Assembly: GCA_965370805.1 (NCBI GenBank)
Contig: CBDUVZ010000023.1
Location: forward strand, 1-29,269
Length of the DNA: 29,269 nt
Reading direction: 5' to 3'
Origin: CBDUVZ01 sp965370805
Lineage (GTDB): Bacteria > Hydrothermota > Tepidihabitantia > Tepidihabitantales > Tepidihabitantaceae
The notes below the pieces were generated by a model, which was not told the origin of the DNA, made no database searches, and worked only from the letters and a program-made list of their open reading frames with translations. The number at the start of each line of letters is the position of its first letter. Position 1 is the first letter of the stretch. Position numbers and translations under genes: made by a program. Shown here in pieces: positions 16,201 through 22,828 of the stretch.

Positions 16201-17343
16201 TCCGAGAAGCGGGCAAAGGCTGGCTGTGAACTGGCGTATGACCCGGACCACGGTGCCGAAGGAACAATCTGGGCCCTCAAGGGCGGCGGCAGAACCGACT
16301 TCTACGCCTACGACATTGCGACCGACGTCTGGACCGCCAAGAAAAGCGTATTCCTGCCCAGGGTCCCTGGTTACCGTCCGCCCAAGAGGGGCGCCGCGCT
16401 CGCCTACGTGGCCGGTTCCGGTGGTCCGACGAGTTCAATCTACTGCATTCCCGGCAACAACACGAACTTCCTCTGGCGCTACGATATCACCTCTGATACC
16501 TGGGACACCGCGCCGAGCGTTCCCACTGACCCCCTGGGCAGACACAGGCGCTGCAAACGCGGGTCAGACCTGAAGTACGGCGGTGGGCTGCTATACTGCC
16601 TCAAAGGCTCAAACAGCTACGAATGCTACGCCTTCGACCCGGCAGTCTGGGATACGACACCCCGGGACACCTCGGGTGAAGGCTGGAGGGCCTGGACCGA
16701 CACGCTGACCTCGGTGACGTTCCTCGGACACCGCAACAAGAAGGTGAAGTCCGGTGGCTCAATGGCGTACTTCGACAGCACTGTCTACGTCCTCAAGGGC
16801 GGCAATACGCAGGAGTTCTGGACGTATCGCTCCGACGGGGACTCCTGGGTCCAGCTCACCGATATCCCGATCTCAATGCGAGGCCGCAGGCGGAAGGTCA
16901 AGCGAGGATCGGCTCTCGCCGGAGCCGACTCAACCATCTACTGCCTCAAGGGCTCCTACAGCTTCGAGTTCTGGGAGTACAAGCCGGGTGGCGATACCGC
17001 CGGCCTGTTCTCGGTCCGACCCGGACCAACGCGCCACGGCGTAATGGGATGGGAGAGCACGTCGCCGAATGCACCGACGCTCATCGCCTGTCCCAATCCG
17101 ACCCGCGCCGGCCTGAGCATCAGCTACAGTCTGCCGGTCCCCGGGCACACCAGGATTCGTATCTACGACCCAGCCGGCAAGCTCGTCAGGACACTCCTCA
17201 GCGCGCCGGTCCTGCCCGGGCGCCACACCGTCCAGTGGAACGGAAACAGTGACGCGCACCGCCGGGTACCTGCCGGGGTCTACTTCGTGAAGCTGGAGAG
17301 CGGTCCGGTTACGCTGACCCGGAAGCTGGTAGTCCAGCGCTAG
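13252..17343 (+). CDS. Large secreted multidomain protein with six kelch-like blades and sorting domain
   Basis: 1363 residues with GGAGG before the ATG. A signal peptide (MHKTVICLTILTAVCFGVTI) is followed by a MAM/cleaved-adhesin-like jelly roll (about 21-190: FSEDFSSSW...GWHIYH, ending CLDDVIIEG). CARDB-like beta modules come next (IKPGLMTPQARFTNYG; PLTPAARFDNNG; PLTPQATIHNYG). A nidogen-like beta domain sits at about 640-790 (PIGFNFPYCDSVYSNVIVCTNGWLSFG). Residues 928-1246 hold six similar blades, each with a basic knot (RRRKVK, PPKRG, RRCKRG), then an LKG or similar glycine turn and a WxYD-like end. The final 80 residues are the FlgD-like sorting domain. It is probably a cell-surface adhesin or recognition protein. 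The ligand is unknown and no enzyme motif is visible. Confidence 0.9.
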   Translation: MHKTVICLTILTAVCFGVTIFSEDFSSSWTPNSPPTGWHIYHSNAAVEGTDDWHREDSADGPWVDTLGGRHPSAYASIYWNLSADAPPDSLISPIIDCSGYKNVTLRCSTFFSRKLPVSYQAQLRYSVDNGATFPYLLRDYYERQVYPAEETFNLSHARNQTGVVLAWFFDGDLYNVYWWCLDDVIIEGDSILPWDIACTRIADPAYTIKPGLMTPQARFTNYGLNDQDSIPVFCVLYESLGGAAITAWQDTIFNTLHAGGYEYVSFVPAHDFLTTGDDFYIQFWCEADSDYARSNDTLDRVFDVSYVEEYRYDNGSVSTRENWPVGHYGWGARFTPTAPLPVFLHSVRMYLQFPAGPAEHCRYQIAVVKEASDGSPGETYFKTPVITGAPGTTGWNTVDLAPNPGDELVFDDNFFIFYLQVGEPPECASIGLDGSRNAPDSTYWQYRAGIYQLDSAGGDFMIRVTVDHPPPTLIPDDMRALYVDTPWYEFVQRPFDAPLTPAARFDNNGGVDIPDVVVSCSIFGQGNVLPHYVDEQRIGTFAAGADTLMTFTDWVPDTAEQCSVVTHIYSTNAVVIDPQSGNNEKWFVFEAVKGIHTGGSGVPGEYGWIDSDTTDGPTFQWIDTTGAVVVLTSPPLEKIYVPIGFNFPYCDSVYSNVIVCTNGWLSFGTDQQTTESLPRILPDVNIPNGALYPWWDNLTAGQNEGGGKVYRKIEGTAPNRRCAVIWQDVNRDGCSDTSDLVSFEVVLYESGTIVFQYKDVTTGDLTYDNARYAAIGLENEDGSDGLCYLYARPPMSSAVNDLANRVSPGRAIRFQKVYRDAAVLDIVSPAAYVFEGPLTPQATIHNYGSIRDTIRAFFFISPGYLDSLTIPDLAPGDSTTASFAVWNATLGEYTAKCSVAMVGDVADSNNVVSKVFYVSPWIQQEDIPLGPRRRKVKGAALTYVPPPHNRLYALKGANTLTLWVFDIATGQWDSLSPMPRPPSEKRAKAGCELAYDPDHGAEGTIWALKGGGRTDFYAYDIATDVWTAKKSVFLPRVPGYRPPKRGAALAYVAGSGGPTSSIYCIPGNNTNFLWRYDITSDTWDTAPSVPTDPLGRHRRCKRGSDLKYGGGLLYCLKGSNSYECYAFDPAVWDTTPRDTSGEGWRAWTDTLTSVTFLGHRNKKVKSGGSMAYFDSTVYVLKGGNTQEFWTYRSDGDSWVQLTDIPISMRGRRRKVKRGSALAGADSTIYCLKGSYSFEFWEYKPGGDTAGLFSVRPGPTRHGVMGWESTSPNAPTLIACPNPTRAGLSISYSLPVPGHTRIRIYDPAGKLVRTLLSAPVLPGRHTVQWNGNSDAHRRVPAGVYFVKLESGPVTLTRKLVVQR

Positions 17344-17407
17344 CAGCTCCAACAAAATCCGCCGGGGCGGCTCACATCCCCCGCCCGTCCTCTTGTGTAA
17401 CCGGCGG

Positions 17408-17689
17408 TCAGAACTTGAACCAGAGGTAGACCGCCAGTCCGACGAGAATCGCTGCAAAAGCGGTGACGGCGAAAGAAAGCCCGAACGTAAGGGTGACAAA
17501 GCCAAGGCTGGCTGTGAAAGCAGGTATCCCGATGTCAAGTGACTTGAAGAAGAAATCGCGCACCGGCCCCTGCGGGAACAGACCGGCAAGGAAATGTGAC
17601 ACGGCACTCCCGACCACCCCTGCGATAGCAACGGCGAGAATCAGCAGGCCTACCGACCGGCTGCCTAGACGCGCACTTCGATTCCTCAT
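17408..17689 (-). CDS. DUF4321-type small membrane protein
   Basis: 93 residues. The N-terminal positive stretch RNRSARLGSRS is followed by a membrane helix (VGLLILAVAIAGVVGSAVSHFLAG). The conserved middle is LFPQGPVRDFFFKSLDIG, then FVTLTFGLSF and a second helix ending LVGLAVYLWFKF. This layout matches DUF4321, a family of unknown function. It is the last gene of the ApbE operon, 39 nt after the Gx-family gene. No good ribosome binding site is seen close to the ATG at 17689; GAGGAT lies about 20 nt upstream. The family match is from pattern memory and fairly convincing. Confidence 0.75.
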   Translation of the reverse strand: MRNRSARLGSRSVGLLILAVAIAGVVGSAVSHFLAGLFPQGPVRDFFFKSLDIGIPAFTASLGFVTLTFGLSFAVTAFAAILVGLAVYLWFKF

Positions 17690-17728
17690 ACTGACCAGTA
17701 ATAATCATATCCTCGCGCTGCCTCCTGT

Positions 17729-18232
17729 TCAAGTCGAACCCTTCAGTCTCACGCGCGCAAGTCGGGCAGCGATACCCACGAACACCCCACTCACAACTCC
17801 CGCAAGCACCAGAATCGGCAGCAACAACCATATCGAATCGTCAGGCACCACCATGACGCGCGCAACTGCGAGTTGAGCGACATTGTGCATGACCCCGCCG
17901 GCCACACTCACGCCCACGATGCTCAGAAACCTCCTCCCGACCGACCTGACCAGGATCATTGCCCCGAGACTCGCAGCCCCGCCGGCTGCTGCAAACCAGA
18001 AGAAAGGCGACAGGAACCGACCCATCAGCACCGAGCCCACCAGCAACTTCAGCAGGAAAACCGTAACCGAACCGCCCGGCCCCAGGTCATACAGCGCCAG
18101 CAGGACAGCAATGTTCGAAGCGCCAATCCGCAGCCACGGCAGCGGACTCGGAATCAGGCTCTCAGCAGTGTAGAGACCGATTGCCAGGGCACCGTAGATC
18201 GCCACCCTGACCTGTCTACCGGGTAATTGCAT
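17729..18232 (-). CDS. Gx transporter family / heptaprenyl diphosphate synthase component I-like protein
   Basis: 167 residues with about five membrane helices. Diagnostic segments are YTAESLIPSPLPWLRIGASNIAVLLALYD (split by the first helix boundary), SPFFWFAAAGGAASLGAMI and VSVAGGVMHNVAQLAVARVM, as in COG4769. Members are found beside ApbE and NusG-II genes, and a role in moving a flavin or quinone precursor has been suggested. The name 'heptaprenyl synthase component I' is historical. The ATG at 18232 is chosen over a TTG at 18283 because GGGGA lies 7 nt upstream. It overlaps the NusG-II gene by 17 nt. Function is inferred from neighbours. Confidence 0.85.
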   Translation of the reverse strand: MQLPGRQVRVAIYGALAIGLYTAESLIPSPLPWLRIGASNIAVLLALYDLGPGGSVTVFLLKLLVGSVLMGRFLSPFFWFAAAGGAASLGAMILVRSVGRRFLSIVGVSVAGGVMHNVAQLAVARVMVVPDDSIWLLLPILVLAGVVSGVFVGIAARLARVRLKGST

Positions 18233-18578
18233 CCAGTTCCCCGCCCCGAAGTCTGACCACCACCTCATTGGGAACGCAGACAATCACCCCGCCCGGTCGT
18301 GAGATACTGCCCGCCCGGACACACAACTTCCGGGAGCAATCGGACTCGACCACTCGGGCAGCGTTCCCCTCAATCAGCACGACAGTCTTCCCGACCGGCC
18401 CGGTGACCACGATTGTCGTATCGGCCGGCAGTTCGATGAGGGTCTTCTCCCCGCCGGCCTGGACCTCGCACAGTCGTGCCTCTCCCGTCCTCCGCAGCAG
18501 CATGAAACTCAACCCGGCCAGCACAAGCAACACCAGCACGAGGACGATATCCCCCGGCGTCAGCAAGCGCCGTCTCAC
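18216..18578 (-). CDS. NusG domain II-containing membrane-anchored protein
   Basis: 120 residues. One N-terminal helix (DIVLVLVLLVLAGLSFMLL) precedes an extracytoplasmic NusG-II beta domain with the hallmark SDCSRKLCVRAGSISRPGGVIVC (split here at C-V) and PNEVVVRL. The two-cysteine CSRKLC motif is retained. The start is GTG at 18578; the GTGA overlaps the AmrS stop by 4 nt. Such proteins recur next to ApbE and Gx-transporter genes and near Rnf or other flavin-based electron-transfer systems. Their exact job is not established. It is unrelated in function to the transcription factor NusG. Confidence 0.88.
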   Translation of the reverse strand: MRRRLLTPGDIVLVLVLLVLAGLSFMLLRRTGEARLCEVQAGGEKTLIELPADTTIVVTGPVGKTVVLIEGNAARVVESDCSRKLCVRAGSISRPGGVIVCVPNEVVVRLRGGELDAITR

Positions 18579-19561
18579 AACACGAAGTCAACCGGACGGC
18601 CGCAGCGGGCACAACTCCTGCCCTCGATACCCACCATCCGCCCGGTGTAGTGGCTGCGGTCGACCAGCAGGCTACCGCAGCCGGGACACACTGTATCCCG
18701 GTACGCCGGCCCGGTCGGCAGATTCCCGAGATACACGTAGTCCAGTTTACCGCGGGCAATCTCGACCGCCTTGAGCAGACGTTCCTCGGGCGTTGGCGGC
18801 TCGGTCGCACGGTTCCGGGGAAAATAGCGCGAGAAATGCAGCACCGTATCCCGGCCCAGCCCGGCAACGAAATCGGTCAGCGCCTCCAACTCCTCGTCGG
18901 AATCGTTCCGCCCCGGAATCAACAGCGAAGTGATCTCCACGTGGCACGCCTTCCGGGCGGTCCTGATTGTATGAAGCACCGTCTCCAAATCGCCCTTCAC
19001 GTAGTCACGGTAGAACTCCGGCCGGATTGACTTGAGGTCGATATTCATCGCGTCAACCAGCGGGAGCAGCTCGCCCAGCGGCTCCGCGTCAATCATGCCG
19101 TTCGTCACCAAGACGTTCATCATCCCCGCTTGCCTGATGAGCGGAAGGGCGTCCATCAGGTACTCAAACCAGATAAGCGGTTCGGTGTAGGTGAACGCAA
19201 CCCCGAACGATTCCGACTCCTTTGCCGACTTGACGAGCGCTTGAGGCGCAACGTATCGCGCCGGCGCGACCCGCTGGGATATCTCGCTGTTCTGACAGAA
19301 CGGACAGAGCAGGTTGCAGCCGTACGTGGCGACCGACAGAATGTCCGCCCCAGGATGGAAATGATAGAGTGGTTTCTTCTCAATCGGGTCCATTCCCATC
19401 GAAACCACCTCACCGTAATTGGTCGCGTAGAGCTGACCGTCAATATTCGTCCGGCCCAGACACCGGCCGGTCTTACCCGGCGCAATCAGGCAGTGGTTGG
19501 GGCATATGCCGCAGCGGATGCGGCCGTTCTCGGCCCTGGCGTAGCGAGCCGGCACCTTCAT
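18575..19561 (-). CDS. amrS: AmrS-type radical SAM protein (AmmeMemoRadiSam system)
   Basis: 328 residues. The radical SAM cluster is C82-N-L-L-C86-P-F-C89. The conserved N-terminal cysteines lie at 17, 20, 24 and 34 (RCGICPNHC...GRC). The typical HFHPGADILSVATYGCNL, FTYTEPLIWFEY and MNIDLKS motifs follow. Two CxxC pairs at the C-terminus (CPGCG, CARCG) form a likely zinc site. The length is usual for COG1180/AmrS. It starts in an ATGA overlap with the ApbE stop and ends in a GTGA overlap with the NusG-II start. Its classical partners, Memo and AMMECR1, are not in this window. The substrate of this family is not known to me. Confidence 0.9.
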   Translation of the reverse strand: MKVPARYARAENGRIRCGICPNHCLIAPGKTGRCLGRTNIDGQLYATNYGEVVSMGMDPIEKKPLYHFHPGADILSVATYGCNLLCPFCQNSEISQRVAPARYVAPQALVKSAKESESFGVAFTYTEPLIWFEYLMDALPLIRQAGMMNVLVTNGMIDAEPLGELLPLVDAMNIDLKSIRPEFYRDYVKGDLETVLHTIRTARKACHVEITSLLIPGRNDSDEELEALTDFVAGLGRDTVLHFSRYFPRNRATEPPTPEERLLKAVEIARGKLDYVYLGNLPTGPAYRDTVCPGCGSLLVDRSHYTGRMVGIEGRSCARCGRPVDFVL

Positions 19562-20514
19562 TCCAGCCTCCCCGCCTCAAGACTCCTCACCGAATCACCA
19601 TCAGCCACCAGCATCACCACTCCCAAGCTCTCCTGCTGCCGCACGAACTCCAGCCCGCGCTCCGGGCCGAGCACAAAGACAGCGGTGCTGTACGCATCAA
19701 CTGCCAGCGCCGACTGCGCGAACACCGTCACGCTAGCGCAGCCCCGGGCCGGACAGCCGGTCTTCGGGTCAAGGATGTGATGATACCGCTGACCATCACT
19801 CTCAAAGAACTTCTGGTAGTCGCCGGACGTGGAAACCGAACGATTCCTGAGTTCAAAGACCCGTATCACCCCATCCCCTCGCGGATTCTGCAACCCGATT
19901 CGCCACACCCGGTCGCCGAACACCCGGATGTCACCGCCCGCATCGACCAGCCCCTGCTCGACCCCGGCATCCTTCAGTATCCTGACCCCGCGGTCCACGG
20001 CCTCCCCGACCGCAACGCTCCCCAGTTCGATCCGGGCTCCGCCGCAAAGGAAAACCGAATCACCTTCGATTCCGACATTCCGGTAGTCGACCAGTTCGAC
20101 CGCTGCCGCCAGTTCCGCTGAGTCCGGAACCCGGCGTCTACCGCCAAGGAACCCCCACGCTTCGCTCAGCGGCAGCACGGTAATATCCAGCGCCCCGCCG
20201 GTTGCCGCGCACGCATCCACCGTTGCCTCAATCAGGCGTCCTGTCTCCGGCGAGACCGTCGCCGCCCGCGATTCATTGAGCCGGGCCACTTCGCTGCCGG
20301 GAAGAAACGCGGACCAGAGCGTATCGAGTCGGTACATCTCCTCGAAAGCCAGTCCGACCGCGCTCTCCGCCACCACCTTGCTCACCGCAAGCGCCTTAAT
20401 CCGGACGTAGCTTCCGAAGACGAACTCGGTCCGGTCGACTTCGGCCAGCCGCGAACGGTCGCACGCCATCAGCACAAACAGCAGAAAGAAACTACGCCAC
20501 ATCCACTCAATCAT
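19558..20514 (-). CDS. apbE: FAD:protein FMN transferase (ApbE lipoprotein)
   Basis: About 318 residues. It transfers FMN from FAD to a threonine of acceptor flavoproteins outside the cytoplasm. A lipoprotein signal ends at LMAC. Family motifs are YRLDTLWSAFLPGSEVARLN, GALDITVLPLSEAWGF, GLVDAGGDIRVFG, YHHILDPKTGCPA and the Asp-containing ALAVDAYSTAVFVLG. The ATG at 20514 has GGAGA 7 nt upstream. However, a promoter-like TTGACG-N16-TATGAT overlaps that codon and would instead give a leaderless start at the ATG at 20502 (MWRSFFLL), which has a cleaner lipoprotein n-region. It heads a five-gene run. No FMN acceptor motif is apparent in the neighbours. Confidence 0.93.
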   Translation of the reverse strand: MIEWMWRSFFLLFVLMACDRSRLAEVDRTEFVFGSYVRIKALAVSKVVAESAVGLAFEEMYRLDTLWSAFLPGSEVARLNESRAATVSPETGRLIEATVDACAATGGALDITVLPLSEAWGFLGGRRRVPDSAELAAAVELVDYRNVGIEGDSVFLCGGARIELGSVAVGEAVDRGVRILKDAGVEQGLVDAGGDIRVFGDRVWRIGLQNPRGDGVIRVFELRNRSVSTSGDYQKFFESDGQRYHHILDPKTGCPARGCASVTVFAQSALAVDAYSTAVFVLGPERGLEFVRQQESLGVVMLVADGDSVRSLEAGRLE

Positions 20515-20537
20515 ATGGGCGTCTCCGGAACCGTCAA
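20510..20537 (-). promoter_or_regulatory. Candidate promoter of the apbE operon
   Basis: Minus-strand -35 TTGACG (20537-20532), a 16-bp spacer and -10 TATGAT (20515-20510). Exactly 7 nt separate the -10 from the ATG at 20502, so the message could begin at that ATG. It competes with the upstream ATG at 20514, which lies within the -10. Confidence 0.5.
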
Positions 20538-20714
20538 GTCGCTGCACAAACCCGGCATCCGGTTCAGGAAAGCGAAATCCTCCTCGTCTGGCCGGCAGCG
20601 AGGGCTTTGTCAGAATCGCCCCTGGACCTGAGCATCAAGGCACGTTCCTAGACGTAGCGGGAAAGGCAGATGTTCACGGAATCGGACCGCGAAACCCGGG
20701 CTGTTCTATCTCCT

Positions 20715-20742
20715 TCATTCGACATTCGCCACTCGTCATTCG
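20715..20742. repeat. 7-bp degenerate tandem array (4 units)
   Basis: The units are TCATTCG, ACATTCG, CCACTCG and TCATTCG. The array lies in the gene-free stretch 20538-20905, in which I see no gene. An open frame on the minus strand translates it to SNDEWRMSNE, an artefact of the array rather than a protein motif. Confidence 0.7.
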
Positions 20743-20905
20743 AACGGCACACCTGGGCTGCCCCTGGGCGGCTGGGTAGCGGTCCCCGGGGTTCTAGCCT
20801 GCGGGATGTCCTACGTTCAAACGGACATTCAACGACGGATTCAATCCGGCTTTCAACCATGAGTGAAATCAGCCATGCAATCAACTCCTGAATCCCGCAT
20901 GCTTT

Positions 20906-21199
20906 TCAGGTATCTGCTAACCACGCAACTATCTTCTCAATTCTATCTCCAATGACGGGTGCTATCCTGTGATCTATCCTGCTGGCTATCCTGGCAGCTA
21001 CTTGGGCAGCAATGTACCCCTCAACCACCGGCTCAACCAGGAGTTCGGTTTTCTGTTCGGTTCCGGGGTCTGTTACGAGAAGGCTACCCGCGTATCCTGC
21101 AGAGATAGTTGAGAACCTTCGGCGGCAAGAAATCAGCGGCTGACGGAAACAGAAGGCTAACCCTGTCCGGCCCTGACTCTCGCCAGTGGGGAGAATCTC
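20906..21199 (-). pseudogene. Open frame without start: C-terminal coding remnant with tetrapeptide periodicity
   Basis: 97 codons are open from the TGA at 21202-21200 to the TGA at 20908-20906, with no ATG and no ribosome binding site. The second half looks genuinely coding: TELLVEPVVEGYIAAQVA, then tetrapeptides AARI, ASRI and DHRI, followed by more xx(R/V)I-type units, ending KIVAWLADT. The repeat is visible in DNA as four 12-bp units at 20962-21009 (CTATCCTGTGAT, CTATCCTGCTGG, CTATCCTGGCAG, CTACTTGGGCAG). The first half overlaps the end of the truncated RhuM frame in another phase. I do not recognise the family. It may be a decayed gene 3' end or a small protein using a non-ATG start (a GTG lies in VEPVVEG). 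Confidence 0.45.
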
Positions 21200-21420
21200 T
21201 CAGAATAGGTAGCTGTCCCTAATAGACCTTCGCCGTAGATGCTCCGGACGTGCATCGTGATATTCTGCGGCGTGGTCTGAAACAACTCCGCCATCAGCCG
21301 CTGGGTCAGCCAGACTGTATTCCCCTCAAGCCGAACCTCAATCCGGCTCCTGCCGTTCTCGGTCTGATAGAACACAATCTCCGAAGACGTTGCTTTCCGT
21401 TCGGGCAGGTTCTTACTCAT
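21157..21420 (-). pseudogene. Truncated RhuM-family gene (N-terminal part only)
   Basis: 87 residues from the ATG at 21420. The first roughly 65 match the RhuM/virulence family N-terminus: SEIVFYQTENGRSRIEVRLE, TVWLTQRLMAELFQTTPQNI, then TMHVRSIYGEG. Full-length relatives continue with ELD...C and are around 300 residues. Here the frame diverges after YGEG into unrelated sequence (SPLARVRAGQG) and stops. The break coincides with GC-rich intergenic-type sequence. RhuM genes often accompany restriction systems and islands, so this is likely a relic of an earlier accessory gene set. It lies immediately outside the left 38-bp direct repeat. Confidence 0.75.
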
Positions 21421-21430
21421 CACGTCGCAC

Positions 21431-21468
21431 TATGTCGTCCTCAACCTGCACTGCAAGGCCAGGTTGGC
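21431..21468. repeat. 38-bp direct repeat, left copy
   Basis: It begins TATGTCGTCCTCAACC and ends with GTTGGC. It matches 25541-25578 at 37 of 38 positions, the single difference being G/A at unit position 32. Internal symmetry is present (CCTGCA-C-TGCAAGG). The two copies flank the AlbA_2/TrlF gene pair. The 205 bp from here to 21673 hold no gene I can support, only an unsupported 48-codon minus-strand frame (21643-21497). Confidence 0.85.
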
Positions 21469-21673
21469 GTCAAGACGGAATTGCGTTAGGAGCGCCTCAT
21501 GCCCGGCGTGGGGACAAACCGACAGTTAGTTCAGCACCGGCTTCTTGCAGCCATGCCAGGCGAATGGTACCACCGAGGGCAAACTCGGAGTCCCTTCGTC
21601 GTGCTTGGTGGAACAGAACACTGCGGCTACGCCCTTCAACCATGGTCGACCCGGGGAGCAGTCAGTCTTGCTA

Positions 21674-22828
21674 TCACAATGCGTCCCGTGGTATCCGCGC
21701 GGTAAACAGATTGCGCTGACTGTCTGATTCCAATCCCAGCGCCGGGACGGCGGCCAGCGCCCGCCGGATTCCTGTGCCGATGCCCCGATAAGGCAACTCC
21801 TTAGTCGCAAAAGAGGCGATCAATGGGTTGCGGATGCTGGATACGCCGTTTCGGATGTTCTCGACGGTGAGGTTATTCGGCAGAGCACCCGGACTGATTA
21901 ACTCGATGCGATTATCGAAAAGCATGATTCGCCACGGCGCAGAAACGAAGTAGTCGCGGTGCAACAGCATGTTGACGACCAATTCCTCCAACGCTTGGGG
22001 CGGCACCTCGAGGTCCCCTTCCGTATTGAACCCCTTACCGTTCTGGACGCGCCGGAGATTACGCGAGAGGAATGCCATCATTCCCTTGTGCAGATCCCTT
22101 AGGCACCCCTTGATGTCCTGGCTGTCCCGATACTTGTCGCCGGCCGGATCGTCGCCGACGAAAGCAACGGCCTTGACGACGAAGGCAGGACGATACCGCT
22201 GAGGGTGGCCCCCGAAGAGCATGAGTCCGGCGAGATTCAGTTGTTCCTTCCGCGCCAGACCGAGGTTGTTCAACAGCCTGCCCAGCGACACGTCGGCTTT
22301 GTCAAACGGCTCCCCATACTGCTTCGCGAAGAAATCGCCGAAATGCTCCAGGTCTATGTCTCCGGCCGTAGTTCCCTCGACCGGCACCTCGTCTGCGTGG
22401 ACGAGGTCAGCGTTTTGAAACATCCGCTGGATCTCTTCGCGCGAGGTCACCCGGCGCTTGTCCGCACCCGACTTGACCCAAAACACCCCGTTGTTGTCGG
22501 CGTAAGGCTTTGAAATGCCTTCCGACACCGTGACGACCATGACCAGTTTCCCTCCGACAGCGATGTTCCCGGATTCAGGGTTAACGGACGGACGGACGAG
22601 GTTAGTCGCGGTATTAGAGACCAGCTGATTGAGTCGCCGGATGTCGTCGTGAGAGAGTCCTTCTACGACCCCCTGGTCGTTGACGCCAATGACGATCTTG
22701 CCGCCTTTGCTGTTGGAGAACGCCACAAGTTCACCTGCGAGCGATTCAGGACTCGTGATGTTCAGTTTGAACTGCGCGCGGCTGTCTTCCCCGCGTCCGA
22801 TCAGCTCAATGAGTTCTATTGCTTCCAC
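21674..22828 (-). CDS. AlbA_2/Schlafen-type ATP-binding protein
   Basis: 384 residues. The N-terminal AlbA_2 (Schlafen) domain spans about 8-125: EDSRAQFKLN, ELVAFSNSKGGKIVIGVND, then FWVKSGADKRRVTSREEI. The C-terminal half is the GHKL-like HATPase_c_4 part: ALEELVVNMLLHRDYF (about 279-294) with the N286 and H290 positions, and RGIGTGIRRAL. This architecture is usual for COG2865 proteins, often called transcriptional regulators but frequent in defence islands. The GTG start at 22828 lies inside the end of the TrlF-like gene (13-nt overlap) with GGAG about 11 nt upstream, so translation is coupled. Its role here is probably as partner of the upstream ATPase; the actual activity is unknown. Confidence 0.9.
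   Translation of the reverse strand: MEAIELIELIGRGEDSRAQFKLNITSPESLAGELVAFSNSKGGKIVIGVNDQGVVEGLSHDDIRRLNQLVSNTATNLVRPSVNPESGNIAVGGKLVMVVTVSEGISKPYADNNGVFWVKSGADKRRVTSREEIQRMFQNADLVHADEVPVEGTTAGDIDLEHFGDFFAKQYGEPFDKADVSLGRLLNNLGLARKEQLNLAGLMLFGGHPQRYRPAFVVKAVAFVGDDPAGDKYRDSQDIKGCLRDLHKGMMAFLSRNLRRVQNGKGFNTEGDLEVPPQALEELVVNMLLHRDYFVSAPWRIMLFDNRIELISPGALPNNLTVENIRNGVSSIRNPLIASFATKELPYRGIGTGIRRALAAVPALGLESDSQRNLFTARIPRDAL

Noticed and set aside
17359..17392. GC-rich hairpin after the kelch gene as a rho-independent terminator
   Set aside because: A CCGCC/GGCGG stem is possible, but no T-run follows on either strand.
21526..21810. 94-codon minus-strand frame overlapping the end of the AlbA_2 gene
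   Set aside because: More than a third overlaps the AlbA_2 protein's 3' end in another phase, there is no ribosome binding site, and I recognise no family.
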